A DNA stretch of 48,191 nucleotides from Streptomyces cinnamoneus (GTDB lineage Bacteria; Actinomycetota; Actinomycetes; Streptomycetales; Streptomycetaceae). Below the pieces are notes generated by a model. It was not told the origin of the DNA and did not search any database. It saw only the letters and a program-made list of their open reading frames with translations. The DNA is taken from the NCBI RefSeq assembly GCF_014650495.1, contig NZ_BMVB01000034.1, positions 1 to 48,191 of the forward strand, given 5' to 3'. The position numbers and the translations under genes were made by a program. This document shows positions 25,089-33,000 of this stretch, one piece after another; positions within the stretch are counted from its first letter, which is position 1; each line of letters begins with the position of its first letter.

Positions 25089-25873
25089 TGAGTACGTCCG
25101 CCTTTGCGCCCGCGCCCGCCTCCGGGTCTCCGGCAGGGGGCACACCCGCACCACCGCCGGCCGGGGTGCGGCGGCCGCGCTTCGGGTTCGGGCTGATCGG
25201 CCCGCGCCGGGGCCGGCACGAGCTGTCGCCCGAGGAGTTCGAGGCGCTGTCCCTGCCCGTCGGCGACGACGGGGTCGTCATCGGCTCCGACCGGCACGGC
25301 GCGCCGGCGGTGCTCGGGCTGGCCCGGCCCACGGCGTTCGACGCCGTCCTCATCGGCAGCGCCTGGACGGCACAGGTCATCGCGCTGCGCGCGGTCGGCA
25401 CGGGCGCCCGGGTCGCGGTCGAGACCGGGCGGCGGCAGCTGTGGACGGGGCTCGCGCAGTCGGCCAACACCGGCCAGCAGTCCATCACGCTGCACGACGT
25501 CGGCCGGGTGCCGCCGCAGGGGCCGTCCGTCCACAGCCCGGTGCTCGTCGTCCGCGACTGCGGGGCGCGGCCCCCGCGCGGCCGGGCCGGCTCGGCGCCC
25601 TGGCAGTCCGTACTCACTCTTCTGCCCTATCCCGGGCCCACGACTCCGCGGTTGCTGGACGGGGCGGACCTCGTCGGCGTCCAGCGCGTCGCGCCGGACG
25701 AGGCGCAACAGGTCGGCCGGTCCATGAACCTCGCGCCCGACGACGTCGAGGCGCTCTCCTCGCTCCCGGACGGGGTCACGCTGTGGTGCACCCGTTCGGC
25801 GCACACGTACGTGACCACGCAGCCCACCGAGCCGGAGGCGGGGCTCCTGGGCCCGGCCCGGCGCATGGAGTGA
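25088..25873 (+). CDS. Conserved T7SS-locus protein of unknown function, coupled to eccE
   Basis: I do not recognise a named family. The 261-residue product is soluble-looking, with a Pro/Ala-rich first 30 residues and no membrane helix or signal peptide. Distinct segments are GFGLIGPRRGRHELSPEEF, SAWTAQVIALRAVGTGARV and LPDGVTLWCTRSAHTY. The alternating hydrophobic strands resemble a small alpha/beta domain and may be distantly related to the soluble part of EccE, which is a guess. One-base overlap with eccE (TGATG) argues for a stoichiometric partner on the cytoplasmic face. Confidence 0.75.
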   Translation: MSTSAFAPAPASGSPAGGTPAPPPAGVRRPRFGFGLIGPRRGRHELSPEEFEALSLPVGDDGVVIGSDRHGAPAVLGLARPTAFDAVLIGSAWTAQVIALRAVGTGARVAVETGRRQLWTGLAQSANTGQQSITLHDVGRVPPQGPSVHSPVLVVRDCGARPPRGRAGSAPWQSVLTLLPYPGPTTPRLLDGADLVGVQRVAPDEAQQVGRSMNLAPDDVEALSSLPDGVTLWCTRSAHTYVTTQPTEPEAGLLGPARRME

Positions 25874-26036
25874 CGCCCCCTCGGCAGCGGCCGGGCGCAC
25901 ACGCGGTGTCGCCGGAGCCCTCCGGGGAAGCCTTGTCCCACCGGGGGTGAGGGGTGGGGCGGGGCGGGCCTGCCGCAGCGTTGCGGATGACGATTAGTCT
26001 GTATGAACGTACGCACTGGAGAACCCGAAGCCAGTC

Positions 26037-26063
26037 CTGTCACGTGACAGAACACGTGTCAGA
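26037..26063. promoter_or_regulatory. Tandem CACGTG palindromic operator-like site upstream of the EspI-like gene
   Basis: CTGTCACGTGACAG (26037-26050) is a perfect 14-base palindrome. It is followed by ACACGTGT (26052-26059). As direct repeats, CACGTGACAGA (26041) and CACGTGTCAGA (26053) recur at a 12-base interval. The site lies 90 bases upstream of the start and about 40 bases downstream of possible -10 words (TAGTCT 25995, TATGAA 26002), so it could act as a repressor operator. Confidence 0.5.
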
Positions 26064-26151
26064 GGGGGAACCCGGGCACATCGGGGCGTCAGGAACGGTC
26101 GGCCCCGCCAGAGGTGTCCACGGGCGCCGGACCACACCAGCAGGAGGCATT

Positions 26152-28989
26152 GTGAGCAGCGATCGGGACGAGATCCGCGCGGCCGGGAAGACAGCCGGCG
26201 AGGACCGGTCCGAGGCCGCGCACACGCCGGAACACGAGAACGAACCCGAACACACGGGTGAATTCACGATCGATTACACGCCGCCCGCCTGGTACACGCA
26301 GGGCACGTCCTCGGCCGCCGGGGCGGCGGCTCCGGTGACTCCCCCGCCGCCCACGGGCGAGCCGCTGTCCGCCGCCGCATCCTTCGTGGGCGGCACCGCC
26401 GGGGAGGGCCCGGCCGCGACGCCGCAGAGCGAGAGCAACGCCGCCGCTCCGGACGCGCCGGCCGTACCGGCCGCACCCGTGACGCCCGTTGAGCCGATGA
26501 CGCCGGCTGAGGCGGTGGCGCCCGTCGAGCCCGTGACGCCCATTGAGGCAGTGACGCCGGTGGAGACGGTGACGCCCGTCGAGTCCGCGGCGCCCGTCGA
26601 GTCCGTTGCGCCGGTCGAGTCCGTTGCGGCCGCCCCGTCCGTCGAGCCTGCTCAGGCGTGGACGCCTCCGGCTGCGCCTCAGGTCCCGCTGCCGCCGCTG
26701 CCCCCGAACTTCCCGCCCGCGACCCCGCCCGGCCCGCCGCCCGCCGCCTGGCCGCCGGCGTCGCAGGACGGCCAGGTGTCTTCCCCCGTCGCTGACGCAC
26801 CGTTCGGCGCCACCGCGTCCGGCGGCGCTCACGGATCCCCGGTCACGGCCCCCGTGGCCGGCGCCGAGTCCGGTGCCGTCCCCGCCCCCGCGCCGGCCCC
26901 GGAGGCGGCCGACGCGCCGGCCGGGGCGTCGGACACCGCCCGGACGGGCGACGACGCGGTGCTCCCGCAGGTGACGGCCGCGCCCTTGGGCGCGGAGCAG
27001 CCCCCGGCCGCCCCGGCGGCGGAGAGCGACGCTCCCGCGGTCGCCGCCGTGCCGGAGGCGTCCGCCGCGGCGCAGGACGGCGCCGGGTACGCGGGCCCGG
27101 AGGCCGTGAGCGCCCCCGCGCCCGCCGCCCCGCCCGCCGCGGATGCCGTTCAGGGCGGTTACGGCTACCCGGCCGCCCCCGCGCCGTTCGGTGCGCCTGC
27201 CGTGCCCGCGCCGAACGCACCCGCACCGCAGAACGGTTACGGCCAGCCGGTCCCGCCCGCGCCGCAGGGCGGATACGGCTACCCCGCCGCGCCCACGGCC
27301 GCCCCGGCGCCCCAGGACGGCTACGGCTACCCGCTCCCCGACGCCACCGGCGCACCCGCAGCCCCGGCTCCGGCCCCGCAGGCGCAGCCCGGCTATGGCT
27401 ACCCCGGCCACCCCGCACCGGAAGGCGCTGCGGCAGCGAACGCACCCGCCCCCCAGGGCGGTTACGGCTACCCCATCGCGCCCACACCCGACGCCCCGCA
27501 CACGGCCGCCGCCCAGGCCGGTCACGCCCACCCCGGTGTCGCGCCGGCCCCGCCCGCGCCGCAGGGGGGCTACGGCTACCCGCAGCCGGGTGCCACCACC
27601 CCGGCACCGGCGCCCGAGACGCCCGTCGGCCACCCGGCGCCGGGCGTGCCCGGCCCGCACGGCTACCCCGGCACCGCCGCACCCCAGCCGGGCGCGCTGC
27701 CGCCCGCCGCGGCGCCCGCGGCGGGGGCGTACGCCCCGCAGGCGCACCCGGGTGCCCTGCCGCCCGCCACGGGCCCCGAGGGCGCCGCGGATCCCGGCGC
27801 CTACCCCTACGCGCCCCAGCCGGGCGCGGCCGGCGCGCCCGTCGACCCCCGCGCCGGCGGGTGGCCGAGCGTGACGCCCGAGCAGCGGCAGCGGTCCGTG
27901 CACGGCGCGCCCCTCGGCTTCACGGCCGCGGTAGAGCTGTCCTCGGAGCGGCTGCTCAAGGGCAAGCCCAAGCCGAAGAAACAGAGCCCGGCGAACCGGT
28001 TCAAGTTCGGCGGCAAGAAGGAGGAGGCCGAGCGGCAGCGCAAGCTGGAGCTCATCCGCACGCCCGTCCTCTCCTGCTACCGCATCGCGGTCATCAGCCT
28101 CAAGGGCGGCGTCGGCAAGACGACGACCACCACGGCCCTGGGGGCGACGCTCGCCACCGAGCGCCAGGACAAGATCCTCGCGATCGACGCCAACCCGGAC
28201 GCCGGCACGCTCGGCCGCCGGGTCCGCCGCGAGACCGGGGCGACGATCCGCGACCTCGTCCAGGCGATCCCGCACCTCAACAGCTACATGGACATCCGCC
28301 GTTACACCTCGCAGGCGCCCTCCGGACTGGAGATCATCGCCAACGACGTGGACCCGGCGGTCTCCACCACCTTCAACGACGAGGACTACCGGCGCGCCAT
28401 AGACGTGCTGGGCAAGCAGTACCCGATCATCCTCACCGACTCCGGTACCGGCCTCCTCTACAGCGCGATGCGCGGGGTGCTCGACCTCGCCGACCAGCTG
28501 ATCATCATCTCCACGCCGTCCGTGGACGGCGCGAGCAGCGCCAGCACCACGCTGGACTGGCTCGCCGCGCACGGCTACGGCGAACTGGTCTCGCGCAGCA
28601 TCACGGTCATCTCGGGCGTCCGGGAGACCGGCAAGATGATCAAGGTCGAGGACATCGTGTCGCACTTCGAGACCCGCTGCCGCGGCGTCGTCGTCGTGCC
28701 GTTCGACGAGCACCTGTCGACGGGCGCGGAGGTCGACCTCGACATGATGCGGCCGAAGACCCGCGAGGCGTACTTCCACCTGTCCGCCATGGTGGCCGAG
28801 GACTTCGTGCGGGCCCAGCAGCAGCAGGGCCTGTACGCGGCGCCCCACCAGGCGCCCCCGGTGCCGGGCGGCTACGCGCCCGCTCCCGCGCCCGAGGCCG
28901 CGTACAACCCCTACGGCGCCGCCCAGCCGCAGGCCCAGCCGGGCCCGTACCCCCCGCAGGACGGCTGGGCCATGCCGCCCCAGCAGTAA
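26152..28989 (+). CDS. EspI-like Pro/Ala-rich protein with MinD/ParA ATPase domain
   Basis: The 945-residue product has an acidic N-terminus (~1-40), a long low-complexity Pro/Ala/Glu region with a V(T/A)PVE repeat (~100-165), about seven GYGYP units (~335-490), and a C-terminal ParA/MinD-type ATPase (~620-900). The deviant Walker A is KGGVGKTT (signature Lys 651, catalytic Lys 656); ILAIDANPDAG and ILTDSGTG follow. After the ATPase is another Pro/Ala-rich tail. The layout matches mycobacterial EspI, an ESX-1 regulator that restricts secretion when ATP falls. The GTG start has AGGAGG at a short 4-base spacing. It is probably the distal T7SS gene, with its own promoter. Confidence 0.85.
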   Translation: MSSDRDEIRAAGKTAGEDRSEAAHTPEHENEPEHTGEFTIDYTPPAWYTQGTSSAAGAAAPVTPPPPTGEPLSAAASFVGGTAGEGPAATPQSESNAAAPDAPAVPAAPVTPVEPMTPAEAVAPVEPVTPIEAVTPVETVTPVESAAPVESVAPVESVAAAPSVEPAQAWTPPAAPQVPLPPLPPNFPPATPPGPPPAAWPPASQDGQVSSPVADAPFGATASGGAHGSPVTAPVAGAESGAVPAPAPAPEAADAPAGASDTARTGDDAVLPQVTAAPLGAEQPPAAPAAESDAPAVAAVPEASAAAQDGAGYAGPEAVSAPAPAAPPAADAVQGGYGYPAAPAPFGAPAVPAPNAPAPQNGYGQPVPPAPQGGYGYPAAPTAAPAPQDGYGYPLPDATGAPAAPAPAPQAQPGYGYPGHPAPEGAAAANAPAPQGGYGYPIAPTPDAPHTAAAQAGHAHPGVAPAPPAPQGGYGYPQPGATTPAPAPETPVGHPAPGVPGPHGYPGTAAPQPGALPPAAAPAAGAYAPQAHPGALPPATGPEGAADPGAYPYAPQPGAAGAPVDPRAGGWPSVTPEQRQRSVHGAPLGFTAAVELSSERLLKGKPKPKKQSPANRFKFGGKKEEAERQRKLELIRTPVLSCYRIAVISLKGGVGKTTTTTALGATLATERQDKILAIDANPDAGTLGRRVRRETGATIRDLVQAIPHLNSYMDIRRYTSQAPSGLEIIANDVDPAVSTTFNDEDYRRAIDVLGKQYPIILTDSGTGLLYSAMRGVLDLADQLIIISTPSVDGASSASTTLDWLAAHGYGELVSRSITVISGVRETGKMIKVEDIVSHFETRCRGVVVVPFDEHLSTGAEVDLDMMRPKTREAYFHLSAMVAEDFVRAQQQQGLYAAPHQAPPVPGGYAPAPAPEAAYNPYGAAQPQAQPGPYPPQDGWAMPPQQ

Positions 28990-29000
28990 CGGGCATGACG

Positions 29001-29039
29001 GAAGGGCCCCGGGCGCGCTCCTCGCGCCCGGGGCCCTTC
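29001..29039. terminator. 17-bp hairpin between EspI-like gene and ribF
   Basis: GAAGGGCCCCGGGCGCG (29001-29017) pairs perfectly with 29023-29039 across a five-base loop. It lies between the stops of two convergent genes and is a bidirectional terminator. Confidence 0.85.
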
Positions 29040-29073
29040 GTCGTGTCCCGTGTCGGACGTCGGCCGCGGACCG

Positions 29074-30039
29074 TCAGCCGGCGACCACGGCCGCCTCGTG
29101 CGCGGCCACCATCTCGCGGGCCCGCTTCACATCGTCCGCCATGCAGGCCAGCAACGCCTCGATGGACTCGAACTTCTCCATGCCGCGCAGGTACGCCAGG
29201 AAGTCCACGGCCGCGTGCAGGCCGTACAGCTCCAGGCCGACGCGGTCGATGGCGTACGCCTCGACGGTCCGCTCGGTCGCGTCGAACTGCACGTTCGTGC
29301 CGACCGAGATGGCCGCCGGCATCGCCTCGCCGCCGACGGTCAGCCAGCCCGCGTAGACGCCGTCCGCCGGGATCGCCGTATGCGGCAGGGTCTCCACGTT
29401 GGCGGTCGGAAAGCCCAGCTCCCGGCCGCGCTGCGCGCCGCGCACGACGACGCCCTCGACGCGGTGCGGGCGGCCGAGGATCTCCATGGCACCCGCCATG
29501 TCGCCCTCGGCGACCAGGCGCCGGGTCAGGGTCGAGGAGAACGGCAACCCGCCGCCCGCCTCGCCCGTCACCTGCAGGTCGATGGTCTCGACCGCGTAGT
29601 CGTACGTGCCGCCGAGCTCCTTGAGGTACTCCACGGTGCCGGCCGCGCGGTGGCCGAAGCGGAAGTTGGGGCCCTCCACGACCAGCTTGGCGTGCAGCTT
29701 GTCGACCAGGACCTTCACCACGAAGTCGGCGGCCGACAGCTGCGAGAACTCCGCCGTGAACGGCAGGACGAGCACCGCGTCCACGCCCAGCTCGGCCATC
29801 AGCTCCGCACGCCGGTGGTGCGGCGCGAGCAGCGGCGGGTGGCTGCCGGGCCGGATCACCTCACGGGGATGCGGGTCGAACGTCACGACGACCGCGGGGA
29901 CGCCGAGCTCACGGGCCCGGTCCACCGTACGGCCGATGATCAGCTGATGCCCGCGGTGCACGCCGTCGTACGAGCCGATGGTGACGACGCTGCGCCCCCA
30001 GTCCTGGGGGATGTCCTCCAAGCCACGCCAGCGCTGCAC
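29074..30039 (-). CDS. ribF: Bifunctional riboflavin kinase / FMN adenylyltransferase
   Basis: Converts riboflavin to FMN and then FAD. The 321-residue product has an N-terminal nucleotidyltransferase domain (TIGSYDGVHRGHQLIIGR; VVTFDPHPREV) and a C-terminal flavokinase domain (GRELGFPTANV; DGVYAGWL). I chose the GTG at 30039 (VQRWRGLEDIP), with GGAG about 9 bases upstream. It starts 52 bases after the stop of the large protease-NTPase-like gene, so may be co-transcribed with it. In many bacteria ribF follows truB directly; here 4.8 kb intervenes. Confidence 0.95.
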   Translation of the reverse strand: MQRWRGLEDIPQDWGRSVVTIGSYDGVHRGHQLIIGRTVDRARELGVPAVVVTFDPHPREVIRPGSHPPLLAPHHRRAELMAELGVDAVLVLPFTAEFSQLSAADFVVKVLVDKLHAKLVVEGPNFRFGHRAAGTVEYLKELGGTYDYAVETIDLQVTGEAGGGLPFSSTLTRRLVAEGDMAGAMEILGRPHRVEGVVVRGAQRGRELGFPTANVETLPHTAIPADGVYAGWLTVGGEAMPAAISVGTNVQFDATERTVEAYAIDRVGLELYGLHAAVDFLAYLRGMEKFESIEALLACMADDVKRAREMVAAHEAAVVAG

Positions 30040-30091
30040 TGTGCCCGCTCCTCGCCCGAACCCGAACCTTTGTCTGTCTGATGACGCAGGT

Positions 30092-33000
30092 CTAAGAGTG
30101 CCATGCCGGTTGGCGGCGCTCCGCATCGGCCGGTGAGCCGACGGTCACACCCGCGGGGTCGGAGGCGTCCGACGCGTCGTCCCCGCTCCCGCCGCCGCCC
30201 TTCTCCCGCCCCGCGGTGAGCCGGATGCGCGCGCTCGGGCCCACCACCACGGCCCACTGCGCCGGGGCCGACTTCAGCCAGCCGCGGACCTGGGCGCCGA
30301 AGAACGGGACCTCGCGGGCGAGCTGCGTCAGCCGTCGGTCGAAGCAGGCGGCCCCCTCGGGCGTACGGGCCATCAGCAGACCGGTGCGGTGGACCAGGTC
30401 GCGCGTGCGGGCCTCGGAGCGGTCGGCGGCCCCGGCGGCCACGGCCCGCAGCAGTGCGTCGAGGACGGTGACGTCCCGCTCGTACGGCCCGTACTCCTCC
30501 CGTTCCATCAGCACCTCCAGCAACTCCTGGCGCAGCGGGCGGGACAGCGGCGTGCCGGGACCGGCGAGGACGGGCGCGAGCGCGCGCCGGACGTGCGGGG
30601 GGCAGGTGCGCACCAGGTCCACGACGAGGGGGAAGACCACGGCCCGGGCGGGTGGGCCGTCCTCCAGGCGCCGGTCGATGAAGGCCGACGCGTTCTGTGC
30701 GCCCTCCGGGCGGTGCTCGACGTGCTCCCGCACGAGCGTGGCGATGCGGCGGGCGAGGGTGGCCGGGGAGGACACCTCGGCGAGCGTGCGCAGGACCTCG
30801 GCGGGCCGCTCGCCGGGCTCGTACAGCCGGGCCTGGAAGGCGCCGAGCACGAGGTCGGGGTGGCTGGTCAGGGCGGGGGCGAGGACGTCGGGCGGCAGGT
30901 GGGGGTCGCCCGCGGCGAAGCGGGCGACGGCCTGGGGCAGGTGCTTGGCCCGGGTGGTGACGTCGCGCACGAGGAGGGCCAGGGCGGTGCCGTGCAGGGC
31001 GCCCTCGGCGGGGCGGGCGAGCAGGGCGAGGGCCGAGAAGCGCAGCAGTTCGCGGTCGGCGTCCGTGGTGACGTGGGGCGCCGTCCGCAGCCCGTACGCG
31101 GCGGCCGCCACATGGCGCTCGACGCGGTCGTCGTGGGCCCAGCGGTCCACGGCCCGGCAGAGTGCGGAGGGCTCGTCCTCGGCGAGGGCCGTCAGCAGCT
31201 CGTCGGCGCGCGGATGGCCGGCCTCCACGAGCGCCTCGGCGAGGTCGTCGATGGCCCGGCGGCGGTGGGTGTGCAGCAGGGCCTGGGCGACGGTGGCGAC
31301 GGTGGGCCGCACGTGGCCGCCGAGGTTCATGGTCTGCAGGGCCCGCTCGTCCGTGAACCAGCGGCACAGGAGGGGCTGGGCGTCACACGTGTGCTCGATG
31401 AGGAGGGCCGAGGTGGCGGTCAGGAACCGGTCGGCGGGGTGGACCTGCCTCTGCGGCCCGTCCTCGGCTCCGGCCGGCCGGCTGCCCCCACGGGCGGGCC
31501 CCGGCACCCGTGCACCCGCGGCGTCGCCCTGTCCGCGGCGCTCGCGGCCGGGCCCCGCGTCGTCCCGGGCGGTGTCGCTCACGGAGCCGGCCCGTACGCC
31601 ATCACCGCCGTACGCCTGGCCGGCAACGGCCGCGTCCGCCCCGTCCCGTACGCCTCCGCTCCCGCGCGTCCGCCCGGGCACCGGCCCGCGGCCCCCGTCC
31701 CACACGCCCCCGCTCCCGGCCGCCTGCCCCGCACCCTCCGCCGGGCCCCCTGCCGCGTCGCTCCCCCGGGTCCGACCGGGCACGGCTCCCTCGGCGCCGC
31801 CGACCGCTCCGTCGCTCCCGGTCGCCTGCCCCGGCACGGTGCCGTGCCCCGCACCCTCCGCCGGGCCGTCCTCCGCCTCACCGCTTGCCCGGGTCCGACC
31901 GGGCACGGCCCCGCGGCCACCGGCGCCCTCGTCCGCCCCGTCCCACTCCGCCGGGTCGCTCGTCGCCGCGTCCCGCACGCCCCCGCTTCCCCGCGTCTGG
32001 CCCGGCACGCCCCCGTGGCTTGTGGCGGGCCCCGGCACCGCGTCGGTGGGGTGCTCCGGCTGCCCCGCGGCGCCCGTTCCCCTGCGGCGGCCGCGGGCGG
32101 ACCACGGCTGCCCGGGCGCCCCCTGGCGGGCGTCGGCACTGCGCGCGTGCCCCTGCCCGGGCACGCGGTGCCCACCGGTTTCGGGTCGCCCCGGGACCCG
32201 GGCGTCCGCACCCTCCTCGGGAGGAGTCGCAGCGTGCGCCTCGGTCACCTCGCCCGTACCGGCCGGCACGGAAGCATCCACGGGGGCCTCGTCCTCCCCC
32301 GACGCCGGGCCCGCTTCCAGGGCGGCGGTGGCGGCCTCCTGGGCCGCGCCGGGCGGGGGGCTGTCCGCGGGGATGAGGATCCGCAGCAGCTCCAGCCGGT
32401 CGGCCAGGCCCAGCGGCAGGCGGAGCCAGAACCAGGGGCCGAACTCGGCGAGGCCGCCCAGCGTGCGGGAGTCGGCGCTGTCGAAGCCGCCCGCGGCCAC
32501 CGAACGGGCGGTGACGCGCTCGGCCAGCAGCCGCAGCACGCCGAGGTAGGGCGTGGCGTCGGGCACCCGCAGCAGGGCCTCGCCGAGCAGGTGGGCGGCC
32601 CACCAGGACGGGTCGCCGGCACAGCGGCCGCCGTCCCCCGCCGTGGCCCCCTCGGCCTTCGCGGCCCCCTTGGCCTTCCCCCCGTCCTTGGCCTCGTTCG
32701 TCCCGGCGGCCTCCGCGCGCAGCGCGAGCGTCTCGACGGCATGGACCAGCGCACTCAGGCGCCGGGAGAGCTCGATCGGGCCCGCGCGGCGTGCGAGCAG
32801 GAGCAGCGCCTGCAGGACGGGCCCGATGCGGTGCCGGGGCACGGGCAGCGGCCGGGGCGGCTCCTGCGCCGCCGCGCCGCGCTTGCGGCGGCGGGCGCCC
32901 GAGCGGGCCGCGCCGCCGGAGCCAGGCGGGGGCGGCACATGGCCCCCGGGAGCGGGCATGGGCCCGCCACCCGCGCGGGACGGCAGGCGGACGGCGGCCT

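Noticed and set aside
27130..27600. Regularly spaced repeats suggesting a CRISPR-like array
   Set aside because: They are in-frame codons for GYGYP units of the EspI-like protein; the spacers are also Pro/Ala coding and not unique.
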